64,000 nucleotides of DNA from Trichosporon coremiiforme (Eukaryota; Basidiomycota; Tremellomycetes; Trichosporonales; Trichosporonaceae), in NCBI GenBank assembly GCA_039545355.1, contig BCJJ01000002.1, positions 2,017,518-2,081,517 of the forward strand, read 5' to 3'. Position 1 is the first letter of the stretch; the number at the start of each line of letters is the position of its first letter. Below are positions 53,183 to 64,000 of the stretch, piece after piece. The notes under the pieces are model-generated. The model saw only the letters and a list, made by a program, of their open reading frames with translations. It did no database searches and was not told the DNA's origin. Both the position numbers and the translations under genes were made by a program.

Positions 53183-54907
53183 ATGAAGCCGCTGTCTTCT
53201 TCGGGCATCCTCCGGCGCATGCCCAGCGCCGGCTCCCTGCTGCTCGGCATCCTCGTCGGCCTCCTCGTCGCATCGGTGAGTGTTTAAGGAGTGGCGCGCG
53301 TGCTCGTGCACCTCATATACGCCACGCGCGTCACCCGATGGTCATCGCTGTCCTCCAAACTTTCCGCGCTCCCTCGAGTGATGAAGCTGGTAAAGTGAAA
53401 TCCGAGCTGATCCCAGTTCCTTCGGAGTAACGACAACCAGACGGAATGGCGCGGGCCGAGCGGGACGAAACTGCGGCCGAACCACATCACGGGTAACCGT
53501 CTGTCGCGGGCGAGTATCCAGCTCCCGAGCGCGAACAAGCGTCTGCGCATCCTTGAGCTCCTCGGCACGCTGAACGGACACTACACGACCGAGTGCACGC
53601 GGCACGCGCAGTCGCTGTACGCCGAGCAGGCGAAACGGCGCTATCTCCCGCTGCGGGGACACCGGAGCGGCTGGAGCGGATCGGGATGGATGAACCGGAT
53701 GCTCGGCGGCGGCGCGAAGGACGACCTGAGCATCGCCACCGGCGACTCGCGAAGCGAGATGATCCGCCGCGATCTCATGCCCGGCCCGCGCGACCAGCAC
53801 AAGTATTTCATCGCGATCAACCTGTACAACTCTTTCGACGTCATCCCCGACCTCTTCTCGACGCTGTTCAAGACGGCCGCCGTGCTGGGATACCACAACG
53901 TGTTTGTCTCGATCTACGAGAACGGCTCGAAGGACCAGACAAAGGCTCTGCTGCGCCTCTTCGACGCGCTCGCGCGCACCGTCGGTCTCCGGGTCACGAT
54001 CCGGCAGTCGATGCGTACCCGTGGAGCTTTCAATCACCGTATCGAGTACCTCGCCGAAGTGCGAAACGCGGCGATGACGCCGCTACACGAGTTGCGCGAG
54101 AACGAGGGCGAGGTGTTCGACACGATCGTGTTCATGAACGACATTCTGCCCTGTGTCGACGACCTGCTCGAGCTCATCTGGCAGTCCCGCCGTCAGAACG
54201 CAGGCATCACCTGCGCCGCAGACTACATGTACCACGACGAGATTGGCGCTCCGGTCTTCTACGACAACTGGGTCGCGCGCGATCTGAACGGCACCGCGCT
54301 CGAGAACGCGCCCTTCGAGCAGGTCTTCCACCACCCCGAGTCCAACTCTCGCTTCCAGCGCCACCTGCCCATCCAGGTGCAGAGCTGCTGGAACGGTGTC
54401 GCGATCCTCGACCCGGCGCCGTTCTACGAGCAGCCCCACACCCGCTTCCGCATGGCAGACTTACTGAAGAAAGAGTGCTCCGCGTCCGAGTGCTCGCTCA
54501 TCTGTAACGACTACTGGGCCAAGGGGTACGGACGCATCATCATGGTCCCCCGTGTCAAGCTCGCGTACGACCAGAAGGTGTACGACATCATCCACCCGCC
54601 GCGCAAGAACCTGACCAACATCCGTGGCTTCAAGCGTCTCGGCGGACGTCCGGACGATCCCAAGAACGACCCCCAGGACCGCACGTGGTACGGGCCCCAC
54701 GACCGCCTGTTCGCCCCCGAGGAGGCGGAGGAGCTCACCTTCCAGCCTGGCCCCGAATATGTCTGGTGTTGGGGATGGGACGGAGCAGGTGACCTCGACG
54801 GACCAGACGTCGACCCCATCTGGGAGCCGCAGAGTCCCATCTCGATCACGCCCGAGGCCGTCGAGATCAAGCACCATCGCGACCTCCCCTTCGTCAACCC
54901 CATCTAG
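53183..54907 (+). CDS. CAP59/CMT1-family glycosyltransferase (GT69), alpha-1,3-mannosyltransferase-like
   Basis: Two exons, 53183-53275 and 53417-54907 (527 aa). A single hydrophobic segment near the N-terminus (SLLLGILVGLLVAS) after a basic stretch makes it a type II Golgi-like protein. The CAP59_mtransfer domain spans about residues 155-430: KYFIAINLYNSFDVIPDLFS, VFVSIYENGSKDQT, TIVFMNDILPCVDDLLELIW, GITCAADYMYHD, and ARDLNGTALENAPFEQ. In Cryptococcus this family includes CMT1 (alpha-1,3-mannosyltransferase using GDP-mannose) and CAP59 (needed for capsule). By analogy it may build glucuronoxylomannan-like or other mannose glycans. Which member it is, and whether this organism makes a capsule, cannot be judged from the window. 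Confidence 0.92.
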
Positions 54908-55113
54908 ACTAGCAATGCCCACGAACGTCACGTCACGTTATATACACCAACTCTCCCTCTTAGATATATGCATCGGTTTGAACATTGGCATGCTTCTTGT
55001 GCGATCTAATGAATGCATCGGAATCTCGAAACATGCTCGCCATGCCTGTCTGTCTGCGACTACTACTGAATACACGCGCTGTCTCGCGCGCTTTTCTCCT
55101 GCCTTCGATGCGT

Positions 55114-58100
55114 TTACTCCGTGTGCCAGATACGCGCCAAGTCGTTCTCGTCCATAACTAACGCCATCATGTCCGACGGCGCCTGCTCCATCATCCACTG
55201 CTGGTCGTTGCGGTACGCCGTGCGGCGCTGTTGGCCCTTCATCGCGGGGTCGCCGCTGATAACGATGACCTCCTGGCCCTCGCCGTCGGGCCGGACCGGC
55301 TGCAGGTACTCGGCGGGGATCTCGAGCGTCTCGCTGCTGCCGCCCTCGAGCACGCGGCACACGACGCTCTCGTTGACCGTGTTCTCGATACCCATCTGCT
55401 GACCGTCGTAGAATCCACGCTGGAAGTGTCGAGGGTTGCGCGAGCCGGGGCGCTGCGACGGTCCAACCGTGACGAGCACGTTGCGGAAGTCCAGTGCCCA
55501 GTCCCACGGGATGCCGGACGCGTTCGGCACACCAGCGGGAGCTGGGGCGAACGGCGTCGGCGCACCGAAAACCGCGGGCGTGGGAGCCGAAAGGCCAGCG
55601 CCTGGTGTGGGAGCGGCAAAGGCACCGGGCGTGGGGGCACTAAGACCAGCACCCGGCGTCGGCGCGGAGTAGGGCGTGGGAGCGCTGAAACCGCCGGCAG
55701 GCGCAGGAGTAGGCGCGCTGAGAGCGGCTCCAGGCGTCGGCGCACTGAACGCGGCGCCGCCGTACGCGCCGGGAGTAGGAGCAGAGATGGGCCGTGATGT
55801 TCCCGGGTCGTTGTAAGCCGCCGGCGTGGGAGCCGAAGCGTACGGGTTGGGCGTCTTGCCGCCACCACTTCCGGACCACGACGGCGCGGGCGTGCGACCG
55901 CCGTCCCCTCCGTACTGGGGAGCTGGCGTCTTGCCACCGGCTCCACCCCAGGCAGGGGTCTTGCCGCCACCTCCAGCCCATCCGGGCGTCTTGCCACCGC
56001 CACCGCTCCATCCAGGCGCAGGTGTCTTGCCGCCGCCTGCTCCCCATCCCGGTGTCTTGCCTCCGCTAGAGGCGTACGGGTTGGGGGTCTTGCCGTAGCC
56101 GGAAGAGTACGGATTCGGCGTCCGGCCGAACTGACCACCCGGCGTGGCTCCGCCGTACGGGTTGACGGTGCGGCCGCCACCGTTGTACGTGTCGTAGCCA
56201 CCACCGCCGCCGCCGTATCCATTGCGGCCACCACCACCACCGGCACCGAAGTTACCAGTGTCAAGCGGGTACGTGGCGCCGGTCTTGGGGTCCTTGCGCT
56301 TCAGGAAGGCAGTCTGGATCGTGATCGTCTTGTTGTTCGTGGCAAGCTCGACGCGCGCCTCAGCAGCACCAACGACATCCTTGATCGTACCAAGGAGACC
56401 CTTGTACGTTCCACGGGTAACAACGACAGGAGTGTTGATGATCCTGCGGTTGCCGACCGACTGGGGCGGGGGCATCAGGTTCATCTGGTGAAGCTGGGCG
56501 TTAAGAGCCGGGTTCTGCTTCGTGAGATCGGTGCTCGCCTTGGGCGTGAGCGAGACGAGCGATGTAGCACGCGCAACGAAAACACCATTGTTCTCGGGGT
56601 ACTCGCGGTTGTGCAGGAAGACGAAGATGGAGCGCGAGATGTTGATGACCTCTCCGCGGCGGTTCTCGCCGTCGGTCTCCTTCATCTTGTCACCACAGCG
56701 GAGCTCGGCACCGGACGAGTCGGTGGCGACAGCATAGCGCGCATTGTCTCGTCGCAGCGTGACCTCGTTCGTGCTTACGGTACGGTGCATACCATTCTGG
56801 TCCAGAACGCGAAGCATGCTGCCCTCAACTTTAGTGATGACACCAGCCGTTGTCGAGTCAAGCATGACAAGCTCGTGAGGTTCGTAGAGACCCTGCTGCT
56901 GAGCAACAGTCGAGGTGCCACCGCTGGCAACGTCCGCCGCCTTGCGAACGTCCTTGGAGAACACCTTGATCTCCTGCTGGCCCTGGTCCGACATGAGGGT
57001 AACGACGTCGCCGTTGACGTCGACGATCATACCAGACACGTTCGCGTTCTTGCCGTTCGTGATCTTGACGTGCTCACCGACGTCGAACTTCTTGCGCACC
57101 GAGCGGGCGGGGACTTCGACAACCTGTCCGTGGATCTCGCCGCCGATAGCTTTGATCGAGATCGTGTCGCCCTCAATCGTCTCAACCCTACCGAGAATAC
57201 CCGTAAGCTCTCCTTCGAACACCTCGACCTGGTCACCAGGCGTGAGGAACGAGGCACTGATGTTACGGTTTGCATCAGCGATCGTCGACAGGTCGATGCG
57301 GCCGGTCGCGTCCTCGCCACTGAAGGTCGAGACCTCCTCGAGCGTGGGCTGGACATCCTCGGTGGTGAGGAGAGCAATCTTCATGTCCTTGTAACAGAAG
57401 CCATCGATGTACTCGTCGCCGTCGAAGATGTGGCTGTTGCCCTGTCCGTGGCGCACGTTCTGCTTGCCGTACACGCGGCGGACCTCCTCGTAGTTGAATA
57501 GTTTCTGCGGTGGCCGGAAGTTTCCTCCAAGTCCGCCCTTGCCGTTACCGAGGCGCTCTGTCTTTTTCTCCCTCGGCGTCATGTCGATACGTGGCACAAA
57601 CTTGACACCGACGACACCAGAGGTGAGCTGGTCGACGTCGATGATCTGAGCCAGGTCGCCGGTGTGCTTTCCGCGCTTGAGACGGACCCACATGCCGGGA
57701 GTCAGGTTGATCTCCTTCTTCTTGATGCGGAGAAGGGGAGCCATCTCCTCGATCGGCACGAGCTGGATGCCTCGCGAGAGGTACACGCCGACGATGCCCT
57801 GCAGCGCCGAGTTGACATCAGCCGACTGCCGGGCCTCGAGGTAGATGAGACCGGGGAGCGAGTCGCGATAGAAGACGGAGATGACGGGGATGCCGGACTT
57901 GAACACCTTGCGGAAAATGGACGCAGTAATCGCACGCTCACGCCCGAGCTTCACGCGCACCTGCCACAGGCTCGGGTCTTCGACACCGGGCATCAGAAGA
58001 CGCTGAGGGACCTGATCGCCCTCGGTGTTGTACCTGACCTGACGCCTGTGTCGCTCCTTAATACCCTGAAGAATCTCGTCGATGTTCTCCTCCTCGTCGC

Positions 58101-58775
58101 GGCGCATCTCGCGCTCGAGATTGCGATGGCGCATGCGGTCCGCAGGCGTCGAGTCGTCACCGGCACCCTCCTCAATGAACTCGGCGACTGGATGTCAGTT
58201 GATGGTGCCGAGTTTTTTAACTCACCATCAGCGTAGTTGTCCTCGTCATCCTCTTCCTCGTCGTCATCGTCGACCACGGCTTCCACATCGAGGAAGCGGT
58301 TGCCTCGCCGCTGCTTGGAGCGCTTCTTCGGTCGCCGGTCTATGTGGTCAGCTACGCTTAGAAGCTCCATAGCTCACCCCCTTCATCATCGTCCTCATCT
58401 TCCTCGTCCTCCTCATCATCGTCATCGTCGTGGCCATCGCCCTCTTCATCCTCATCTTCCTCCTCCTCATCTTCCTCGTCCGGGTCCGGGCGATGGCGTC
58501 GGTGGTACGTCTCCTGCTGTTCTTCCTCCTCGTCCTCCTCTGGATGGGTCAGTGACAAAACTTCTTCGAATCTTACCGTCAGGATCAACAACCCTTGGCT
58601 GCTTGTTAGCTAAACTCTTCTACAGAAGTTGTAGCAGCGGAACGGTGATCTCATCTTCGATCGGCAAGGGGTCGAAGAGCTCCGCCGTTCGCGCACTGCA
58701 GACACTCACCCTCTTCCTGGTGCGAACCTCGTCCTCGGACTTGACGGAGACGTCTGAGCGCTCGTCGTCAGACAT
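55114..58775 (-). CDS. SPT5: SPT5, transcription elongation factor (DSIF large subunit)
   Basis: Binds RNA polymerase II with SPT4 and controls elongation, capping and pausing. Five exons: 58775-58710, 58598-58577, 58539-58378, 58339-58226 and 58187-55114 (1145 aa). Domains in order: a very acidic N-terminus, then basic KKRSKQRRGNR; the NGN domain (SLWQVRVKLGRERAITASIF) near residue 194; several KOW segments (NLTPGMWVRLKRGKHTGDLA, LTPGDQVEVFEGELTGILGR, FDVGEHVKITNGKNANVSGM, TPVVVTRGTYKGLLGTIKDV). A C-terminal repeat region (about 770-1005) has TPNPY, GGKTPGW and SAPTPGA units, followed by a C-terminal globular segment ending in DENDLARIWHTE. The TP units are likely phosphorylation sites for the Bur1/CDK9 kinase. 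Confidence 0.97.
55560..56180 (-). repeat. SPT5 C-terminal repeat region (two unit types)
   Basis: Proximal units resemble GGKTPGW or GKTPNPY (56180-55840); distal units resemble SAPTPGA (55800-55560). Both centre on a Thr-Pro. Confidence 0.85.
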
Positions 58776-59047
58776 GGTGGGCGATGTGGACAAAGGACGA
58801 TGGATGGATTGCGGCGAAGATGACTGCACTGGTGCTTGCCTGGACCAAGGGCGCTATTGACGATGTGCGGGCGGGCCTATTTTCCAACACCTCATGCTTC
58901 TTTAGCGTGCCTTCGCGTCCAAGCGAGGCTTCCCTCAGTGGCGATCTTTACGTAAACATTCAAGTTGCCCCGCACAATGTGTGGTGAGACGAGGCAGGGC
59001 GATACAAGACAATGATATGCATTGGGACAACAGACGAAAGAGTACAA

Positions 59048-60868
59048 TCACGGACGCCAGACCTGGAAGTAGCGCGGCGTATATACTTGACTCCAGCGTA
59101 CGAGCTCAACGACCCGTTCCTCGCCAAGCCAGCGGCGGTGTACCTCGTACACACGGTTCAGGGAGCCGATCTGCTCGACTAGCGGCATGGAGGCAGCAAG
59201 GAGGCCGAGGTGCTTGCGATCAGGGCCAAACTGTGCAGGTGCGTTGGCGTGAAGCACCTGCAGCGGAGCTTGCAGAAGCGCATCGCACTCCGTTAGCGTC
59301 TCATGTCTTGCGACGCTGATGTACAGCTCATTAAGCGTGGTGTTCTTGAGCACGGCGGTCAGGACCTCGGTCGACACAACGATATTGAGTAGCGCGAGCC
59401 TTGTCAGCGCACCGAAGTTGACCTGCGCCATGAGCGATTCCAACGAGTGGAGCGGGAGAAGGTGCTGTCGCTGGATACCGTCTCGCGATGCCGAAATTGT
59501 AAGCTCCAGGGCGCGGAGCGACTCTGTATGCCGGAGCACCGGCAGGTCCGCGGGCTCGAGGACGATGCGCCGTGTCGAATGTCGTGGGTCATGCTTCCCC
59601 TCGAACGACAGTGAGAACGTGTGCAGACGCTCGAGATCTGGCGCCGCAGACAGGTCTGTGAGACCCTGTGTGTTAGCTATGCCCGCAATCCGACGAGCTC
59701 ACAGAGTGTGGCGGAGCGTCGAGGACGAGCTCCTCTAACTCAGGTGCAGCGTCGAGAACGTGGAACACGCCCGTCCTCGTTATTCGTGTACGGCCGATCA
59801 GAGTAAACTTCTTCAACAGCCGCATATGAGGCGCTATCCGGGCCATCCACTCGTCATTCAGGAAGGGAACACTCTGCTGTCAGCTCCATGGGTCAGGGCC
59901 AAAGCTACCTTGCAAATAATGCCTAGTCCGCCTAACCCGCCGATCGGACGCTGATCCAGCGCGGCCGCAATCTCAAGCAGCGCCATCCGGAACTGCTGGT
60001 CGGGCATCATGACCCTTAGCTCTCGGAGTGAGCGCATGCGCCCGATCATGCCGGGGTCGAAGTGCATCTGCGAGTGGCCCGAGAGCTCAAGCGAGCGCAG
60101 TGACGGCAAGCTTGTGATCGTCCGGAACAACGCCGAGGTCAGAGACCGATCACGCTGGGCGTCAGCTATCAACGTAAATAAGGTAGCTCACCGTCCAAAC
60201 CAGCCGCTCCAGATTCTCCATGTCACCGAGAGCCTTTTCAATCTTGTCCTCGAGCAGTATGCGCTGCTCGCCCTGTATGTCTAGGGGGAAGAAGCGAATA
60301 TCTGGCGTCAGCTCGGACCCACGAGCGGGGCAGGGCTTACCTAGCGAGCGCACCTGCTTACACAAGTCCGCATCGTTGGCGAGTGTCTCAAACAGTCCCA
60401 GAAGCTGCTGTAAGCTTCGAATCAACAACCTGAAAGCTTACCTTCGGCTTTGGAGCTTCCTCCCCTGTTCTGTTAGTTGTGGACCAGCCTGAACAACTTA
60501 CATGGCCGCACCCACACGTCGCGGTACAATCTTCGCCTGAGCAAGTGGTTCCACTCCTTGCAGACACGGCACATGCGCGCCATGTCCTTCGGGTTCGTAA
60601 TCTCCTCGAGTACGAGTGGCGCCAGGTCCGCGTACTCGAACACCTGGGACATGGGCGAGACGCCGTTAGCGTCGACCTCGGGCAGTGGCATCGGGGGTGG
60701 GAGCGGGATGACCTCCGGCGTCGGTGGGCGGATCGGCGCGCTGGGGCCAGACGTCTTCCAGTTCTTCGCTCGAAGAAACATCTTGTCCAAGCCCAGCGGA
60801 CGGCGCGGTGCGTCCACCGTCGACGCAATCGAGCGCAGTTCCTGCATTGGGTCTTCCTCCATGTTCAT
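59048..60868 (-). CDS. F-box protein with a leucine-rich C-terminal region
   Basis: Seven exons: 60868-60502, 60464-60442, 60407-60341, 60301-60192, 60154-59909, 59873-59703 and 59665-59048 (533 aa). The F-box is at about residues 76-123 (LAPLVLEEITNPKDMARMC, VCKEWNHLLRRRLYRDVW) and would dock SKP1 in an SCF ubiquitin ligase. The remainder has repeated LxxLxL patterns (LPSLRSLELSGH, MRSLRELRVMM, APELEELVLDAP, LESLMAQVNFGALTRLALLN), consistent with irregular leucine-rich repeats that would choose the substrate. No specific orthologue is recognised. The internal exons of 23 and 67 nt are unusually small. The 39-nt intron 60340-60302 is in frame and lacks stops. Confidence 0.82.
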
Positions 60869-61193
60869 GGTTGGTGCTGTCGGTCGAGCTGCAGGCGGGA
60901 CGGCTCTCCCGTTCTGCCCGTCAGCTCCTTGAGATCATGACGCCAGCTCACCTGCTTTTTACAGTGTTATGATCGGTCTCCGTACTCGTTCCGTTGGCTC
61001 ATGCATGTCGAGAGTCACCTCAGCATCCTCGATGACATGGGGGACACCAGAGGTGGAGGTGCGGAGTATGCCCCCATCTCCGGCGAGTTGGACCTTTTTG
61101 CTCCCGTCGATCCTGGTTTCCGACTTTGTTGCAAGCGGCCGAACGAGACGAGCAAAAGTCGGTCTCGGTGACATCGAACGCAACCAGCACACC
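60869..61193. promoter_or_regulatory. Shared F-box/bL27m intergenic promoter
   Basis: 325 bases between divergent start codons with no TATA box. Confidence 0.5.
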
Positions 61194-62055
61194 ATGATCG
61201 GCATCGGCGCGCACCTCTCGCGATCCCGCGCGCTCCAGCAGACGGCTCTCGGCGGAGAGATCCGCCAGATGCTCTTCAACGGCAACGGTTAGTCGACTTC
61301 GGCAGGAGGGGAAAAGTCCGGTGACGAGCGAGGCACTCGGCAACAGAGATGGGGTTTGATGTTCGACGTTTGCGGATCGACACCTGCGTCAACCTCTACT
61401 TCTCTGCTGGTCTGAGGTTGATCTCGTTTCCGATACGGACTGTTCCTTCTCAAAGATCTGTTCTTTGGACATGCTAGCTAACATTCAGCACCGCAGATCC
61501 GTACCTCGACGAAGCGTGGTGGTGGTTCGTCGCGTAACGGTCGTGACTCGAGCGGAAAGAGGTTAGGTCTGAAGAAGTTCTCGCGTGAGTATTCTCGTAG
61601 CAGCTGAGTCGCGTGTGTCCCCTAGCTGACCTTCAGAGGAGTACGTTCTTCCTGGACAGATCATCGTCCGCCAGCGCGGCACCAAGGTGCACCCGGGCCA
61701 GCACATCGGTATTGGAAGGGACCACACTCTCTACGCTCTCGAGCCGGGATACGTCAAGTACTACACTGCGCGCACGCACTACCCGCACCGCGGCGAGGCG
61801 GCCGAGTACCACGAGGCGCTGCGGGAGATGGAGGCGTCGGGAGCCGACATGAGCGGCAAGATCACGTCGAGCATCGCGGCGCGCAACCGCGGCAACGCCG
61901 ACGTCAAGAAGCCCCGCGGCATGCGCCAGTACGTCGGTATCGTGCGCACCAAGGAGGAGAGGCTACCCCGCGACGAGGAGGCGGTTGGACGGGATCGTGT
62001 CTTCCGCGGCTGGCCGAAGGAGACCCCCGAGACCGCCGACATCCCCTCTGTCTAA
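61194..62055 (+). CDS. MRP7: Mitochondrial large-sub unit ribosomal protein bL27m
   Basis: Three exons: 61194-61287, 61489-61584 and 61637-62055 (202 aa). bL27 sits at the peptidyl-transferase centre. The first exon codes a mitochondrial presequence ([20 protein letters not shown]). The bL27 core reads [60 protein letters not shown], then [12 protein letters not shown]-terminal fungal extension contains [20 protein letters not shown]. Length and layout match fungal bL27m (yeast Mrp7, which is longer). The first intron is 201 nt. The gene is head to head with the F-box gene. Confidence 0.93.
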
Positions 62056-62169
62056 TTATCCACTCAATATAACTTCTCATAGGCATGCACACTCTCAGAT
62101 CACGGAACGGAACGGGTTCAGGAAATCACATATCTCTAAAATTTACACTATATACGTTGGGAACGAGAC

Positions 62170-63762
62170 TTAGTGCATGCTCATCAGCTGCTGCACAGCC
62201 GTGAGCGCGTAGTACCGGACATCGGGGTTCTCGTTGGCCATGAGCTCCATGACGCGCGTCTTGCCACCGAGCTCGCCGATCATGTTCTTCGCGCGGTCGC
62301 CGCCGTGCTTGACAAACTTGCCGACGTCGTTCGCCGCGACGGCCAGCACCAGCGGTTCCGTGCTCGTCTTCAGCAGCTCGACCAGCCGCTTCACGAGCTT
62401 GCCGTCCTGCTCGTTGCCGATGCGTGACGCATTCAGGCGCCAGAAGTCATCCGACTCGTGCGCGGGCGACCACACAAGGTGCCCCGTCTCAAGCTCCGAA
62501 ACATACTCGTCGAAGGTGGTCAGGCCCTCCAGGCGCGTGGACAGCTCCTCCTTCACGAAGCCGATGTCCTCGAGGATATCCTCGTCGGACCACTTGCGGT
62601 CACTGAGCGACTGGATGAAGGGAAGAAGGCGCACGACGAACATGGACGGGACGTTCTCCTTGGGCGCAATCTCGAGCAGGTTCTGACGTCAGCTATGTCT
62701 CCTTGGCAATGTGATGGAAGCTCGACTCACGCGCCAGGTAGCAACGATGACACGGGTAACCTTCTCCTTGACGGCGCTCTTGGCCAACTCGAGGAAGAGG
62801 TTGACAATGTCGTATTTCCTGGACATCAGTTTCCGCTGAACACGTTAAACTCACTTGTCCAGGCCCTCGGCGGCCTCCTTCTCGAACGACAGCTGCCAAA
62901 TGCAACAGATAGCAGCGTACTGCTGCTGGGGCGGAGGGTTCGTTTTGAGCCATTTGACGAGGCTGCTGTCAGCTTTCTCGGCGCGTCGCTCAGCTTACCC
63001 AGAGATGCATCCTCCCTCCTTCCAGACGGCGGTCCTGAACTGCTTCTTGATGAGAACGGCGTTCAGCGCCTGCGCAGCGATGTCGCGGGGCTGATTGCGG
63101 CTCCCTGGGTCTTGTTAGAACATCCACGTAAACGCTCACCATTCAGTAGCGTCGACAGCGTCGAGAGCACGGTTGGGAGAAGCTGCTCGGGGAAGTCACG
63201 CTTGTCGGTCCTGATGTCAGCTAAGCTCATCGATACCCGCACTCACGCAATGAGGAGGGCCAGTATCCTGAGGCTCTCGAGGTGGACAAACTCCTCCTCG
63301 GTGTCCATGGTAAGACACTTGACGATCGGCTGGTACGGGTCGAAGGGGTCGTCCTTGGAGAGGTCATGGAAGTAGTGCAGCGTGTCGGGGTCGGCGAGCA
63401 TGTTGGAGATGCTCACGAGAACGGCCTGCACCGTGTCGACGCGTTGCAGCTTGCGCAGTAGGTCGATGTACAGCTTGGCGTACTCGGCGCCCTGCTTCGC
63501 GAACACGGAGCCGCGCTGCCGGACGGGCTGGGGTTAGCTCCTAGCTGTTCATGAGCCAGAGGGACTCACAATCTTCTCAAGAGAGCGCAGCAGAATGCAC
63601 TCCTCCTGGGACAGGAGCTTCGCGCGCTGGTACCCCTGTGTTGTCAGTTGAAGACCAACCTGGGCAACTCACCTCCCATGGGATCTGCTTAGCGGCGAGC
63701 TTGCTAAGCTGGTCGTCGAGGTAGGGGGAGTAGAAGGAGGGTGGGATCGCTGCGACCGCCAT
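62170..63762 (-). CDS. VMA13: V-type proton ATPase subunit H
   Basis: Cytosolic regulatory subunit of the vacuolar proton pump; it activates the assembled V1V0 complex and silences free V1. Eight exons: 63762-63673, 63635-63570, 63527-63247, 63210-63140, 63104-62999, 62962-62855, 62818-62731 and 62682-62170 (440 aa; yeast protein 478). The N-terminal helical-repeat half includes QEECILLRSLEKI, ADPDTLHYFHDLSKDDPFDP and QQYAAICCIWQLSFEK. The C-terminal half has LSDRKWSDEDILEDIGFVKE, FDEYVSELETGHLVWSPAHE, FWRLNASRIGN, AVAANDVGKFVKHG and the terminal NPDVRYYALTAVQQLM. Five of seven introns are 35-37 nt. Confidence 0.96.
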
Positions 63763-64000
63763 GATTGCAGCTGACGTTGTTGTGCTCGGAGGGTGAGCTA
63801 AGGACGTCAAGAGGTCGGCGTCGGTGCGTCAAGCGTCGGACTCGGTGACGGGCTGGTGACGATTGGCATCGCATCCGCTCACTACGTAACACATGGTCTT
63901 AAAAGTGGGGGCGGAATAAGCTTCCACCGGCAAGCGAGCTTCACCGCAGATCATCGCCACCCAAGAGGTAAATATCGATCACTGACCTACCCCTCATATC
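63763..64000. other. VMA13 promoter and window edge
   Basis: 238 bases upstream of VMA13. A GTAAAT donor-like site at about 63970 with a following CTGAC could be the start of a 5' UTR intron of a plus-strand gene beyond the window, but nothing coding is visible. Confidence 0.3.

Noticed and set aside
56488..57501. Plus-strand frame of 337 codons
   Set aside because: Antisense shadow of the SPT5 KOW region.
1..64000. CRISPR array, rRNA operon, bacterial mobile elements, secondary-metabolite cluster
   Set aside because: No spaced direct repeats, no rRNA sequence, all genes are eukaryotic with spliceosomal introns, and no PKS, NRPS or terpene synthase is present.

Overview
The window is nuclear DNA of a GC-rich basidiomycete yeast, most likely a tremellomycete and perhaps of the Trichosporonales type. 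The evidence is intron-dense genes with very short introns (46 of the 85 I could resolve are 34-39 nt), GTGAGT-type donors, CTGAC or CTAAC branch sites a few bases before the acceptor AG, and a CAP59/CMT1-family (GT69) mannosyltransferase. No species assignment is possible from the sequence alone. All gene models are manual splices; for every model complete inside the window the summed exon length is divisible by three, which I used as a check.

Layout. 1-16 kb: 3'-truncated alanyl-tRNA synthetase with two start codons (-), LIM-RhoGAP (+), and a dsRBD-DEAH RNA helicase (-). 16-22 kb: DUF1772 membrane protein (+), complex I NDUFS6 (-), membrane-anchored histidine phosphatase (-), OTU deubiquitinase (-). 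22-26 kb is the disturbed part of the window: a small ZZ-finger gene (-) whose start codon lies about 40 bp from a decayed fragment of CLU1 (+), which is broken at a TA dinucleotide by a decayed Tc1/mariner element. 26-37 kb: ACMSD-like amidohydrolase (-), a Lds/Rrt8-type membrane protein (-), a secreted double-psi-beta-barrel protein (+), S-formylglutathione hydrolase (+), and a Dal5-type MFS transporter (-), separated by long gene-poor spacers.

39-64 kb is dense and mostly housekeeping: alpha/beta hydrolase (+), ATP12 (-), UPF1 (+), oxaloacetate-type mitochondrial carrier (-), THG1 (-), mitochondrial bL31 (+), DEK_C-SWIB protein (-), GT69 mannosyltransferase (+), SPT5 (-), F-box protein (-), mitochondrial bL27 (+), V-ATPase subunit H (-).

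The genes do not form one pathway. A notable share serve mitochondria: AlaRS, NDUFS6, ATP12, the carrier, bL31m and bL27m. Several pairs are head to head with short shared promoters (ATP12/UPF1, THG1/bL31m, F-box/bL27m). Four genes likely to be conditionally expressed (DUF1772, amidohydrolase, secreted protein, MFS transporter) have TATA boxes, which I did not find in front of the housekeeping genes. I found no CRISPR array, rRNA, convincing tRNA, or secondary-metabolite cluster. The most unusual items are the ZZ/CLU1/Tc1 junction, four stopless introns of length 3n (one in UPF1 itself), and the dual-start AlaRS.
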